From assembly GCA_030248215.1 (NCBI GenBank), contig JASANG010000753.1, positions 186,001 to 250,000 of the forward strand: a stretch of DNA of 64,000 nucleotides. The letters are read 5' to 3'. Positions within the stretch are counted from its first letter, which is position 1; every line of letters begins with the position of its first letter. A program made the position numbers and the translations under genes. Source of the stretch: Enoplolaimus lenunculus (taxonomy: Eukaryota; Nematoda; Enoplea; Enoplida; Thoracostomopsidae). A model generated the notes under the pieces. The model ran no database searches. It was not told the origin of the DNA and saw only the letters and a list, made by a program, of their open reading frames with translations. Of this stretch, positions 11,871 to 22,664 are shown one piece after another.

Positions 11871-12229
11871 GGTCAAGACCACCGCACCGCTGCTTATACA
11901 GTTGCAAAATGTCTAAAGTGTTCACCGATCCTAGCAATTCTGGCACGTTAGAGCTCCAGTGAGCTGGAACCAGTTTACAATCCCAAGTTCCAATTAATGA
12001 CCAGGCCCTAAAGATTAGGGATCATATTCCGAACAAACCATACACGGAAAAAACTGCCTTAAAGAGGATTTTCAGAAATTGTACACATTTGTATATTAGT
12101 TATCAACATTATGGCTTATGTAAATGCTCAGGGGCAGAACGCTTTATGTAGGACTGCAATAGAGCAAAGCTAAAGTTTTGGACATTTTTTGCCTAGGCTC
12201 AGGTATAATCTGATTCTTATACACTGCAA
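11871..12229. other. No gene seen; faint T-core trace
   Basis: 12135-12215 resembles a worn right end of a T-core element (GGGGCAGAACGC, ACTGCAATAGAGCAAAGC). Otherwise unique AT-rich DNA. Confidence 0.35.
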
Positions 12230-12231
12230 AA

Positions 12232-12428
12232 ATGGTGAGTCAATTTGACTCTCACCGAAATAGGCTCTACGGGACTACACAAACTGAGTCAAATTCGACT
12301 CCGCCAGAGTCAAATTTGAGTCACTGAGTCGCATGGCTGACTCTGGCGGAGTCGATTTGACTCAGTTTGTGTAGTCTCGTAGAGCCTATTTCGGAGAGAG
12401 TCAATTTGACTCACCATTTTTTGCTGTG
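12232..12428. mobile_element. TA-MITE family 2 (GAGTCA-rich), copy 2
   Basis: TA duplications at 12230-12231 and 12429-12430. Ends CACTGCAAAAATGGTG and CACCATTTTTTGCTGTG are near-perfect inverted repeats and the whole element folds on itself (AGGCTCTACGGGACTAC versus GTAGTCTCGTAGAGCCT). Looks younger than the 9519 copy. Confidence 0.9.
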
Positions 12429-12430
12429 TA

Positions 12431-12911
12431 CACTTAGGTTTGGGACCTTAGGTTCAGGCTTTTATACTACGGTTACAGCCCTGTTCTATACTTTGACCAA
12501 GATTATTAATGTTTGAAACCTAAATACGTTTACAGTTTGAAAAATGGTAAGGAAGTAAGAGTATTTGAATTTCAAAACAGTTTAATGTCTTTAGTCATTT
12601 CTGGGTTTAATATAGCAAATTGACGGTCAGTATTATAAACGCCTACGTAACCATTTTGCTAATGATTAATTTGGGTTGGATTGAACCAGGTAAAATTTCT
12701 AACTACAAAATGAAGTTCCGGTCGATTAATTTTTTTAGGTTCATTTTCAAGCAACGATCTTCAATAAAATTGATCTTAAAATACTAAAAAGCTATTAAAA
12801 ATTTGACATAAATCAACTTATCATTAAAATTTTTTTAAATATCGGTTTTACCGCATTTAAAAGGTTGTATGGTATACTCTTTGAACTGGGGCTTATATTT
12901 TTAAATGTGTA
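12431..12911. other. No gene seen
   Basis: Unique AT-rich sequence; starts with a few bases of T-core-like words (TTAGGTTTGGGACCTTAGG). Confidence 0.4.
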
Positions 12912-13215
12912 CTGTAATGACCCGAATAAGAGATCGGTAGTAAGACGGGGGTCCATTTTGAGTCCCTATCAATAGGCGTCCGTATCCCTAATAAGAGTCC
13001 GTAAGCGGATAGTCCCTAAACGCTAATTAGTCCATAAATGTGAATTATTCGTAGTTGTAGTGCATAAATAAGTCCACGACCAAATAAAGGTAGTTCGTAA
13101 AAGTTTAAAGCGTTCTTAAGTTTTGAATGTACATTCCTGAGTATATTCTTGGAATATCGCTCAAGCTTTTGATACAAGACAAATAAACGTTTAATTCAAC
13201 GGATAATTGAAAGTC
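12912..13215 (+). repeat. Dispersed repeat K, copy 2
   Basis: TGACCCGAATAAGAG start and colinear similarity to 6910-7200, including TCCGTATCCCTAATA and GACAAATAAACGTTTAATTC. It lacks the part that copy 1 shares with 30297-30612. Confidence 0.65.
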
Positions 13216-13704
13216 TGAAGAATTGGTTGAATTTCAAAGGTCGCCATTAACTGTTTCGATAGTTTCAAGACCTATTACGGCCTGAGCTGGTGATAGGTGC
13301 AACCCACATTGGTTATATGTTGTTTTTGCGATTTTTTAGTATTGGGTTGCGTGTGAACGTGATTGGCTGTTCTGAATTGTGTAGCGACCCACATACGTAT
13401 TTCGGGCAGCAATCTAGCTGTTCTATGATTATTTTATGTATAAACAAGACAGCATTTATCTGCAAATTCGAATACATTCTTAAAAACGTTTATGAGGAAT
13501 ATTTTAGGGTTGCAAATGTGCAACCACGTTGACCAGTCTACATTATTAATGCAGAAACGCCCCATACACGTATTTTGGGTAACGGTTCAACCGATTTTTA
13601 TAAGTACGCAAATTAATCGTGTATAGTAAAGTTTTGTCAACATAGCTCTAAATAGAAGTTGTTCGGAAGGTGAAGTTTTCATTCGTTTGTGGGTATATTT
13701 TGTT
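13216..13704. other. No gene seen
   Basis: The 80-codon open frame at 13290-13532 does not begin with ATG and has no splice context or recognisable motif. No repeat family recognised. Confidence 0.35.
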
Positions 13705-13840
13705 ATAAGATATATACGCATATTATTTAAATAGGTTTAAAGTAAGGCTTAGGCTTAGGAATACGCTTATAACACTGTTCTGCCCCTGTTCTTAACATTG
13801 GCATAAGATATATACGCATATTATTTCAATAGTTTTAAAG
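13705..13840 (-). repeat. T-core end fragment between 38-bp direct repeats
   Basis: A 60-bp terminal piece of a T-core element (13743-13802, ending TGCCCCTGTTCTTAACATTGGC) is bracketed by 38-bp direct repeats at 13705-13742 and 13803-13840. The repeats share ATAAGATATATACGCATATT and differ at two positions. Confidence 0.75.
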
Positions 13841-14445
13841 CTGCGACGCGAACCTAAATATAAGAAGTAGGATTGCAAATATTGGAACCGCGTTGACTAC
13901 AATTATTTTATAACTAAGCTCCGAATCCTTTCTACATTCTTGAAACTTTCTGCAGGAAGCGTCAAAAATAATTATATATTATTTGTCAAATTTCGTACAA
14001 TATTATGTAAATAACAATGTATTTCGTTATGATTGGCTGATTTGTACTAATGAACCCGTTGGCCTTTTGAATTTTAATTGGCTGACCTCGCAAGGTTTCG
14101 CAACTATTAAATTTTGATTGAATTTCAGAGTTGATTTCATTTGTAAAAATACTGACTAAATAGCATTGGGTACAAAAATCGACAAAACAGTGAAGAGTTG
14201 TTAAACATCTGATACGGGTCTACGGGATACATAAAAAGCTCACGAGCGAGAAGTCAAACGCAATTTTAGTATTAAATGTTTACAAAAATATTTTTGGTTT
14301 GATGTTCCCTTTTCGCAAGGGGGGCAATGTTAACCCCTTCTCACCTTGAGTTGCCTACAGGCAACTCAGCGCAGTGTATATACGTTAAATAATATATATC
14401 GCACCGTGTTTAACAATTGCAACACGTATACATAGTACTAAATCA
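13841..14445. other. No gene; dispersed repeat M fragment at 14230-14320
   Basis: The 14230-14320 part (GCTCACGAGCGAGAAGTCAAACGC) shares words with the other M fragments. The rest is unique AT-rich DNA. Confidence 0.35.
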
Positions 14446-14610
14446 TCACAAGACGTGAGAGCCCCTCGGGCTCGAGCGTCAAGCTCCTATAGCTGAGTGG
14501 TGATGGTATACGCCTCCCCCTCCAGTCACTGGAGTTCGAATCCTTTCAGCTAACTTAACGAGACCCGTTACCACAGGGAAGCAGCGAGGGGGCTAAAGCC
14601 AACTCGTTTA
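14446..14610 (+). repeat. tRNA-derived SINE, family S2, plus-strand copy
   Basis: AGCTCCTATAGCTGAGTGG carries the A box and GGAGTTCGAATCC the B box, about 45 bp apart, as in tRNA-derived SINEs. The 5' flank CACAAGACGTGAGAGC is shared with the copies at 11040-11195 and, in part, 55950-56035. Confidence 0.7.
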
Positions 14611-14870
14611 GAAAAAAGGCTGATCCCCCTAGAAAGTTTCAACCTCGACTGTAAAGTCGTCTAAAATATTTGTATGCCTCTTTGAGGGGTGTTTAGCCCC
14701 CCCCCCCCTGGCGGCAAGATGAACTCACCGCCGGCCTGTAGTCAAATTGTTTTTGTTCAAGTCTTCTCAGAAACGTACCGTAATGCCCTATAAGCTATTA
14801 GTATTCAGGTCGCTTTTTTTGCATTCATCAGTTATCAATAAGACGTTCAGTGGTAGATCTAAAATATTTC

Positions 14871-15209
14871 GGCCAATGTAAAGAACAGAGGCGGAACACT
14901 ATTATAAGCATATTCCTAAGCCCAAGCCTAAGCCTAAGCCTAAGCGTAAGAATAAGCATATTCCTAAGCCTAAGTGTAAGCCTAAGCCTAAGCCTAAGTG
15001 TAAGAATGAGCATATTCCTAAGCTTAAGCCTAAACCTAAGCCTTAGCGTAAGTATGAGCATATTCGTAAGCTTAAGCCTAAACCTAAGCCTAAGCATAAG
15101 TATGAGCATTTTCCTAAGCCTAAGTCAAGCAAAAAATTAGTCTAAAGCTTAAGCTTACTCTAATGCAGTCCCACAGAAAAACGTTCCGCCCTTGATCTTT
15201 ACATGGGCC
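14871..15209 (+). mobile_element. T-core element, subfamily a, long core
   Basis: Complete from GGCCAATGTAAAGAACAG to CATGGGCC. The core holds five modules of CCTAAG hexamers, each ending in CGTAAGNATGAGCAT, a clear higher-order repeat of about 50-60 bp. Flanks AATATTTC and ACAAATTT do not match well, so the insertion is older or recombinant. The open frames here simply read the hexamers. Confidence 0.88.
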
Positions 15210-15244
15210 ACAAATTTCAAACGACAAGACCTAGTGGGAAATAA

Positions 15245-15375
15245 TAGCGAAAAAAAAGCTTGCAAGAGTGAGAAACCAGCCGCAAGTTTAGTACTGCAAT
15301 CTTAATTCAAAATTTTGATCTTGAACCCGTATCGGTGGGAGCCATGGCGCGGATGACCTTTTTGGATCCGTCATT
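15245..15375 (+). repeat. Dispersed repeat M fragment
   Basis: GAAACCAGCCGCAAGTTTAG ... CAATTCAAAATTTTGATC ... GGATCCGTCA, the best preserved of the M fragments. Class unknown. Confidence 0.45.
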
Positions 15376-15595
15376 GCCAATAAGCGTGTGCGTTGCGGTT
15401 TTAACTTTTGAATATGTGTAACAGTTGTCTGTCTGGCAAGTATCACACAAGCACGCAATCTGAACATATCTCATGATTAAAGTTCTAGACGGAAGTCAAT
15501 AAAAGTTTACCATAAAACTATATGATGTGCGTTTTATTAATTGAAGCTGTCAGAATATACCGCTGGGGTGTGCAACCGGGTCGGAATATAGCAAG

Positions 15596-15888
15596 CAGGG
15601 TGCAACCGGAGGTGAAAAATACCGGAGCCGGAGCCGGAGGTCAACAAAATTTGCCGGAGCCGGACGGTGAGGCGAAATCAGGTAGTAACGATGATGGTTA
15701 ACTAGTTAATTTTAGCCAATATCTGCAATATGTTGTTAATCAAACAGATTAATTTTACAAAGTTATGCAAAATTTTACTACCAAAATTGCCGGAACCTCC
15801 GGCAAAAATTTACCGGAGTCGCAGCCGGAGGCGGAGCCGGAGTCGCAGCCGGAGGCGGAGCCGGAGGCAGACCTCCGGTTGTACCTTG
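15596..15888. mobile_element. hAT-like element, CCGGAG-rich family, copy 1
   Basis: Ends CAGGGTGCAACCGGAGGT and ACCTCCGGTTGTACCTTG, with a perfect 8-bp duplication ATAGCAAG (15588-15595 and 15889-15896). Both subterminal regions are arrays of GCCGGAG/CTCCGGC; the AT-rich middle is shared with 36039-36402 and 44934-45282. Non-autonomous. Confidence 0.9.
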
Positions 15889-15944
15889 ATAGCAAGCTGT
15901 AATATATAAATATGTATACCATTAGGAAAAAATAGTCTATCAAG

Positions 15945-16022
15945 AACGGAACAATAATATAATTATTAAAACAGTTTCCGTTTTCGGTAAAAAATCCGTT
16001 TTCGTTTCCGTTAAAAATGTTG
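15945..16022. repeat. TTTCCG-rich hAT-like fragment
   Basis: AGTTTCCGTTTTCGG and TTCGTTTCCG words as in the copies at 11502 and 16469, without ends. Confidence 0.4.
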
Positions 16023-16468
16023 CATCTTTCAATTTAACATATTTAAAAACATATTTTGAACTCTTTAATATTTGCAAACCTCGGGGTGTGGTCGCGGCAA
16101 TCCCCATTTGCGTATTATATTTTGCTTTCATCGCCGGCATTTCTGACGTTCGCAGGCATTCAGGAACAGGGGTGTCGTGGGTGTCACTCAAAATCCGTTG
16201 AAAAAATTGTGGGGCCGCGGGTAATCTTATACAAGTCACAGACAATCGGGTGTTGTAAGCTAAAATATTTAATGCGAAACAATGCTCTGGTTTCTCGCTC
16301 GCTTCGTCGTCGAATTCCTTAAAGTTTTCTACCTGTCATTTGACTCTTGATTGCATACCAAAAATTAGAACCACTCCGTTTTCGCGTTTATATGCTGTCG
16401 TTCTGTTTGACATCAATAAAAAATCGCTCTTGCGTTCCTGTGTGTTGTTCAGCTATAGCATACAAGCG

Positions 16469-16677
16469 TATGGTGTAACCGGATATCCGTTTCTGTTTCA
16501 GTTTCTGGTAAAAAACGGTGTCTGTTTCCGTTTACGTTGTAGACATACCGGAAATTCTGTTATTTTCGCGCGCAAAATTAGTTAAATATCACGTAAATAT
16601 CTCGCAATTATTCGTTCATTATAAAGTAAAAATATCCGTTTCCGCTTCCGTTATTTATATTATCCGTTTGGACCCTG
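16469..16677. mobile_element. hAT-like element, TTTCCG-rich family, copy 2
   Basis: Left end TATGGTGTAACCGGATATCC, right end TATCCGTTTGGACCCTG. Flanks TACAAGCG (16461-16468) and CACGAGCG (16678-16685) agree at 6 of 8. The body is filled with GTTTCCG words; no coding capacity. Confidence 0.7.
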
Positions 16678-16799
16678 CACGAGCGTAACCCTGGATTTTA
16701 GTTAGCACCTCATAGCTCGAACTGCAGTCAGCGATTTGGCGAGAAATATTTTCTGGTCTTCTTTGACGGTCATTTGATATACTGATGTTACCTAAATTA

Positions 16800-16915
16800 G
16801 CCAATGTTACTTTTAGGACCGTAACAGTAGATTAAGCGTATTCGTAATCCTAAGCCTAAGCGTTGCACAAGCGTAATTCTAAACCTAAAATCATAGGTTA
16901 TTAAAGGTAGTTAAG
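16800..16915 (+). repeat. T-core element, subfamily c, left part only
   Basis: GCCAATGTTACTTTTAGGAC then CGTAACAGTAGATTAAGCG and a few CCTAAG hexamers. No right end found. Confidence 0.65.
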
Positions 16916-17000
16916 GTATATGATTCATTTTAAGTAATATTTGATGACTATCAGGGCCCAAACTAACAATAGGATCGCACTAAAAGCCTAAATTTAAGCT

Positions 17001-17275
17001 GGCCCGTGTAAATAGCAGGGGCTGAACAGTTTTCTAGGGGACTGCAGAGAGTAAGCTTAGACTTTTGATATATTTTTTGCTTAATGGATTTAGGATTTAG
17101 GCTTAGGTTTAGACTTAGGCTTTGGTGTAAGCTACGTTATGCTCAGGCTTAGGTATAAGCTCACACTTCGGTTTAGGCTTTGACTAAGGTATAAACTCCC
17201 GCTTAGGTTTAGGTGTAGGTTTCGGCTTAAGAATATGCTAATACTACTGCTATGGCCCTGTTCTACACACGGGCC
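17001..17275 (-). mobile_element. T-core element, subfamily b-like
   Basis: From GGCCCGTGTAAATAGCAGGG to CTGTTCTACACACGGGCC. TTAGG words run on the plus strand. No convincing target duplication, so it is worn. Confidence 0.75.
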
Positions 17276-17555
17276 AACCTAATTATAGCCTAACCATATC
17301 TCTAAATCATAAGACTAAACCTATTAAGCCTAATTGTAATTTTAAGCCCAATCCTAAGCGTAAACCGTACTAATGTCCCCATGCTACCCATGGGCAGGCC
17401 AAATAAACCACGTGGGTCCGGTTCATTTACCAAGGCCATACCTTTTAAATCTGTCGTATTAATGAGCTCCAACTCAAAAGATGTTTGCTTTGAACGAGAC
17501 CTAAAAAGTTCTCTCGTGCATTGCCCCACCCACGAGAAGATTTCCTAAAAATAAA

Positions 17556-17825
17556 ACCATATTCACACGTGCAAGTTTTTGCTGCGAGAACTTGCATCTG
17601 CAATTTGCACTTGCAAGTTTTGTCCAAAATCCCGTTCGAAAAACTTGCAGCGGCAAATAATTCAATAAAAATCATAGGAATTTTAGTTCACATGTGTGAA
17701 TAACCACGTAAGTTCACTGAAGTTATTGCAGCCGCTTTCTCATTAGCTGATGAAAAAAATGCAAGTTCTGCGTGCAATTTGCAGCTGTTATCGCAGCCAA
17801 AACTTCCATGTGTGAACAGGGCTTA
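17556..17825. mobile_element. CTTGCA-rich inverted-repeat element N, copy 1
   Basis: Left arm ATTCACACGTGCAAGTTTTTGC; right arm GCAGCCAAAACTTCCATGTGTGAA. Inside are many CTTGCA/TGCAAG and GCAGCTGC words. It matches 28052-28338 and 56446-56742 along its length. TIR element of unknown superfamily. Confidence 0.7.
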
Positions 17826-18037
17826 AATGGTTGCAAATCTTATCGGTCCTGAAATGTTTAGTCCATCCTCTCTTCAAAACGTTTAAAAATAACTGCAAAA
17901 TATTTAAAATGTTTGAAATTGTCCAAAAGACAGGATATGCATTCTATTTAAGATCAGAGATAATTTTACAGTTTTAATAAAATGTCATCAAAAGCTTACG
18001 CTTAAGTGACGTTGTTTTAGTACCGTAGCGTTTTTTT

Positions 18038-18245
18038 GACCCATGTATAGAACAGGGCCGGAACAGTAGTATAAGCATATTCCTAAGCCTAAGCCTAAGC
18101 CTAAGCCTAAGCCTAAGCGTATAGATTAGCCTATTCCTAAGCCTAAGCCTATTAAGCCTAACAAAACAATTTGTGTAAAACTCAAACTGCAGACTCTACT
18201 ATAGCCCCTCCGGGAAACGATCCGGCCCTGTTCTATACATGGGCC
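18038..18245 (+). mobile_element. T-core element, subfamily b
   Basis: CCCATGTATAGAACAGGGCC to CGGCCCTGTTCTATACATGGGCC-type end. Flanks GTTTTTTT and GTTTTATT agree at 7 of 8. Confidence 0.87.
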
Positions 18246-18412
18246 GTTTTATTTTTGTAAACAAAATTTTGATTTTCATAGTTGATTTAAAGTTTTAAAA
18301 TAAACATTTTAATATAATTGATTTTTCAACTCAAAGACCTTCTTTGACGTTCAATTGCTTGTTTACCGTGGAATTACGTTTCAGTTGCGTTTTAGTGTTT
18401 TTTATATTTGTC

Positions 18413-18663
18413 GGCCCATGGAAAGATCAGGGGTGGAACGTTTTTCTGTTCGACTGCAATAGAGTAAGCTTAAGGTTTAGACTAATTTTTTTGCCTGGTT
18501 TAGTGCTTAGGCTTTGGCTTAGGAATATGCTCATACTTATGCTTAGGCTTAGACTTAGGCTTATGCTTAGGAATATGCTCATGCTTATGCTTAGGCTTAG
18601 ACTTAGGCTTAGGCTTAGGAATATGGTTATAATACTGTTCCGTCCCTGTTCTTTACATTGGCC
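18413..18663 (-). mobile_element. T-core element, subfamily a
   Basis: GGCCCATGGAAAGATCAGGG to CTGTTCTTTACATTGGCC, duplication TATTTGTC / CATTTGTC (7 of 8). The two ends are not identical: the left is of the GATC-GGGG type and the right of the GAAC type, a pairing typical of this subfamily. Confidence 0.9.
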
Positions 18664-18770
18664 CATTTGTCTATGAATAAGAAAGACTAAACTAAACTTG
18701 AATTTTAAGTTTAAACTCATATTAACCTGAAATTAAGATCAACTTTATTTTTGTTATTTTAGTACAAATA

Positions 18771-18918
18771 GGGCTGATGTATACAACTCCGCCGTTATGC
18801 CTAAAGCCGTAGCCTAAGCGTAATAATGAGCTTATATTTAACCTAAACGTAAGCATAAACCAAAAATGTCGTTTGAAGCTTAAGCTTTGCTCTACAGCAG
18901 CCTCGCAGAAAAATGTTC
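18771..18918 (+). repeat. T-core element, worn copy
   Basis: GGCTGATGTATACAACTCCG start, few hexamers, then the conserved GAAGCTTAAGCTTTGCTC tail and CAGAAAAATGTTCAG. Joined directly to the next copy. Confidence 0.6.
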
Positions 18919-19056
18919 AGCCAATATAAAGAACAGGGGCGGAAAAGTATTATAATACACGGGCTCTTTATACTTAAACCTAAGCAAAAAACAATCTAAA
19001 GCTTTAAGCTTACGCTATTGCAGTGCCGCAGAAAAACGTTCCGCGTTTGATTTTTT
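18919..19056 (+). repeat. T-core element, subfamily a, truncated
   Basis: AGCCAATATAAAGAACAGGG, short core, conserved AAGCTTACGCTATTGCAG tail, ends within CGTTCCGCG. Right terminus missing. Confidence 0.65.
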
Positions 19057-19059
19057 GCG

Positions 19060-20075
19060 CGAACCGCAATGTGAACCCAAATGGCAACACCGCTAATAAT
19101 AAACTGAGTACAGGTGGGAAATGAAAAATCTGACAGATTTCAACAGCAGTTTATCAATTTTGGTCATTTTTCTTTCAGATTGAAATCAGATTCTGTGATA
19201 CTGTCAATATTTGAAAAAATATCTTATTTTAAGCATACCAGGTACTGAGAGTTTTTTTACTCGTTTCATACGTAAAAGCGATGGGTATATTGTATTGTTT
19301 GAGTAGAGCCTGCCACGTCAATCACTGTGGTTTTGTTTCTAAAGTCTTATTAGCAATTAATTAGCATTTCATTTTATAACACAAATAAATTTGTCTCAAA
19401 GTCGTTAACAGGGGGGTAACGGCTCATGTTGACCACGCCCCCCTGTTTTTGACATCTCCGGTGGGTAAAGTCAAATAAGCTTTGTCTGTCGATTAAGCAT
19501 CTGTCTCGATAGCAAAGCTGAGATTGAAAAAAAGACGAAACGCAGAAAACTACAAAATAACACGTTTGTGACCTCAATAACTTTACGCTTACGTCATAAA
19601 CCGTGACTACATTTCAACTGGAACAAGCGTTTGAATGCGCACAGTTTCAACGGAGCGTTGAAGTCAACCGTCGTTGAGTTTTGTTTCGCCAGAAATCCTA
19701 CCCTTCGAACGCATTTTTCTCGGCTGTGTTTGGTATCGCCCCCACCCGTAAAGTGTTTCAATTTTGACTTTTAAAAATTTACTTTCGAGCTAAAAATTAT
19801 TAGCTTAGTTATTATAATTTTCAAATATTTTGTGTTCAAATACGTAATTATTTTCGCTACAACGAATCATTGAACCCAACTGTTGGTTGTTAACAATGAA
19901 AACTTTGTCATTTTGGAATTATTTTTTTTGGTCAAACATGATTTGCAGAAGCGAAGAATTTTTTCATTTCGGGGAGGGGGTATATGTGTTGAACACGTAT
20001 TGCTGTGAGCAAGGATAGCGAGCGTATTCAGGTTTACGTTGGTTAATTTTATATTCTGTTCAATATTAGGTTCAG
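19060..20075. other. About 1 kb without gene or recognised repeat
   Basis: Slightly less AT-rich around 19380-19720. The short open frame on the minus strand at 19374-19577 lacks splice or homology support. I see no RNA gene. Confidence 0.35.
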
Positions 20076-20204
20076 TTTTCCTAAAATCTTGAAAGCCATG
20101 TCGTCATCTGCATACCACTTTTCCTAAAATCTCGCAAGCCATGACGTCATTTGCATACCACTTTTCCTAAAATCTCGCAAGCCATGACGTCATCTGCATA
20201 CCAG
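20076..20204 (+). repeat. 43-bp tandem repeat, three units, with CRE and octamer sites
   Basis: Three 43-bp units. Units two and three contain TGACGTCA, the palindromic cAMP-response element; unit two reads TGACGTCATTTGCAT, in which the CRE runs into a perfect POU octamer ATTTGCAT. Unit one has the mutated GTCGTCAT. No gene start is seen nearby. Confidence 0.85.
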
Positions 20205-20384
20205 TTTTCGTGTATGCGTCGTTAGAAAATCGTTTGGTTTGGTTCCGGTCAAACTTTTATAACGCGTTGCATTAACCCGTAGATTGAGATTTAGAATACG
20301 GAAGTTGAGTTGAAAATTTAGAAATTCAAATATTAAATAGGTAAATATGCCAAAACCTGGACCTTAATAGGTAGTACTGTAGTG

Positions 20385-20435
20385 CCGAGGGGGTAATTAC
20401 AGGGGTCCCCATTTTGATATCTGATCAATAGGAAA
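20385..20435. repeat. Repeat K fragment
   Basis: GGGGGTAATTACAGGGGTCC and ATTTTGATATCTGATCAATAGG resemble the left part of copies at 6910 and 12912. Confidence 0.4.
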
Positions 20436-20474
20436 ATATTATACCTGCTATGTATCGATGTAGAATATTGTTCA

Positions 20475-20691
20475 GGCCCATGTAAAGAACAGGGCGGAAC
20501 AATAACAGAAGCATATTCTTAAGCCTTAGCCTGAACCTAAGCGTAAGCCTAAGCGTCAGAATGAGCGTATTCCTATATCTAAGCCTAAACCTAAGCCAAG
20601 CAAAAAAATTAGTCTAAAGCTTAAGCTTACTCAATTCTAGTACCACAGAAAAACGTTCCGCCCCTGATTTTTACATGGGCCATAAATTCAT
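20475..20691 (+). mobile_element. T-core element, subfamily a
   Basis: GGCCCATGTAAAGAACAGGG to CGCCCCTGATTTTTACATGGGCC-type end, complete but with short core. Flanking octamers do not match clearly. Confidence 0.85.
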
Positions 20692-20989
20692 AACACCATA
20701 CAATCTTTATCATATTACGCCAAAAATAGTTGTAAGAAAAAAAAATTAGTTAGCTTAAGCTAAGCCTTTCGACTATGGTCTTATGCTATTTGATAAAATT
20801 GCATAAAGAAAAGCTTAGCACAGTTGCGGGTCGGATTTAAATTTTCAAGAGCTTAAAATGTCAATTTGGTTTTCTTAGGAATTTTAACCAAAAATACAGT
20901 TGCGCCAGATGGTTTTGATATTACCGGCAGATATGGATATGTTTGAATATTCCGCCAGATTATATGGTGGCAATGTTTTGGGTCAATGT

Positions 20990-21050
20990 AAACAATAGGG
21001 GCGGCACAGTATTTTGAGCATATTCCTAAACCTAGATATAACATATTATT
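20990..21050 (+). repeat. T-core element, left-end fragment
   Basis: GGTCAATGTAAACAATAGGG then GCGGCACAGTATTTTGAGC and one hexamer; truncated. Confidence 0.6.
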
Positions 21051-21223
21051 CTAGGACTTATATTTAATCACAATATTTCAAACGATAAATTTTTCAAAAC
21101 CCTTACAATCGATACGGAAATTTGGCATTTTAACCTTTTAAAGCGTGCAGCCAAAAGTTTAGTACCTTTAAGAATTAGCCATTCCTGTAAAACGTTTTGG
21201 TTCTATGGGCATATACAAGGTGC

Positions 21224-21558
21224 GGCCAATGTAACGAACAGGGTCGGAACAGTATTATAAGTATATTCCTAAGCCTAAGCCTAAGAGTAAGAATGAGTTC
21301 ACCCCTAAGCCTAATCCTAAGCGTAAGCCTAAGCATAAGAATGAGTATAATCATAAGCCTAAGTCTAAGCCTAACCATCTAAGCATGAGAATGAGTTTAC
21401 CCCTAAGCCTAAGCCTAAGGCTATGCGTAAGAATGAGCATATTCCTCAGCCTAAGCCTAAACTTAAGCCTAAACCAAGTAAAAAATTAGTCTAAAATTTA
21501 AGCATACTCTTTTGTAGTCCCACAGAAAAACGCCATGCCCCTGATCTTTACATGGGCC
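21224..21558 (+). mobile_element. T-core element, subfamily a, long core
   Basis: GGCCAATGTAACGAACAGGG to CTTTACATGGGCC. Flanks CAAGGTGC and CGAAGTGC agree at 6 of 8. The core contains two near-identical blocks with AAGAATGAGTTCACCCC and ATGAGTTTACCCCTAAG, evidence of internal module duplication. Confidence 0.85.
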
Positions 21559-21871
21559 CGAAGTGCGATACTGGGATGAAATATTCCACGCTTGAAATTT
21601 TATAAGACTCGTAAATTGCACTTTTTAGCGGAGACACTACAATTCGTATGGGTCAAATAACTTTGCTTTCGCTCGTTCGCCAAAACTTTTCGGACTTTGT
21701 TAACCTGTGCCGAAGTATAATTCAAGCTGCGCTCTAAAACTTTGAAATATGAAATCTTTCATCTGTCAAAACAATATTTGTTTGAAATTGTCGCTTGGTA
21801 TAATTTTGTCAGCTACGTCATCATGTTATGGGCTGGGTACAAAATTACACTCGTACATGCTTTCTTGTTTG

Positions 21872-22053
21872 GGCTCATGTAAAGATCAAAGGCGGAACGT
21901 TTTTCTGCGGGACTGCCATAAAGTAAGGTGTATAGACGTATTTTTTACTTAAGCGTAAACTTCGGCTAAGGTATACACTCATTCTTACGCTTTGGCTTAT
22001 ATGTTTAGGAATATGCTTATACTACTGTTACAGCAATGTTCCATAAACTGGCT
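21872..22053 (-). mobile_element. T-core element, subfamily a
   Basis: GGCTCATGTAAAGATCAAAG to TTCCATAAACTGGCT. Perfect 8-bp duplication CTTGTTTG (21864-21871 and 22054-22061). Internally short, with only a few TTAGG-like words. Confidence 0.88.
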
Positions 22054-22178
22054 CTTGTTTGCAACCTAAAATTTGCCTAATGAGGTTGAACCCGATACTG
22101 CGCATACCTTAAACAGGCCTGCAATTTGAAATCCTTGGCAGAGGAACAGGTTGATTTAGAAAAGATACAAAAATTTCC

Positions 22179-22563
22179 TGCCCATGTAAAGATCAGGGCC
22201 GGAACGTTTTTCTGAGGGTCTAGAATAGAGTAAAGCTTAAGTCTTAGACAAATTTTTTGCTTGGCTAAGGCTTAGGCTTAGGCTAAGAAATAAACTCAGT
22301 TTTACATTTAGGCTTAGGCTTATGCGGGGTTCACAACGGGGCAGTCACACTTGCCCCCAGCCTGTCCCTCCCCCAAAAGTCTCCCCCACCCTCCGCCAAA
22401 AAAACCCCGCCTCCCCCCCTTGCCCCCCCCCGGCCCCCCCCACCCACCCCCCCCCCCCTTAGGCTAAGGAATAAACTCATTTTTACGTTTAGGCTTAGGC
22501 TTAGGCTTGTAGGCTTACGAATATGCGTATAATACTGTTCCGCTCCTGTTCTTTACATTGGCC
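22179..22563 (-). mobile_element. T-core element, subfamily a, with a C-rich interruption
   Basis: TGCCCATGTAAAGATCAGGG to CTGTTCTTTACATTGGCC, perfect duplication AAATTTCC (22171-22178 and 22564-22571). The core is interrupted at about 22325-22458 by very C-rich low-complexity sequence; the hexamer text on both sides (GGCTAAGAAATAAACTCA, GGCTAAGGAATAAACTCA) is nearly repeated. Confidence 0.88.
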
Positions 22564-22664
22564 AAATTTCCTAACAGAGAAATCTTTTCATTCTGTGGGA
22601 TTAATTTCCCGTCCGGAGGACGGAATTGTTTCTAGAAGCCGGCACTCCTGTTTCGCGTCGCCGT

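Noticed and set aside
14828-15140. Ser-Leu-rich and Arg-Leu-rich open frames over T-core elements (also at 18344, 28456, 28616, 39525, 39560)
   Set aside because: Direct translations of TTAGGC hexamers in the six frames; no signal of coding constraint.
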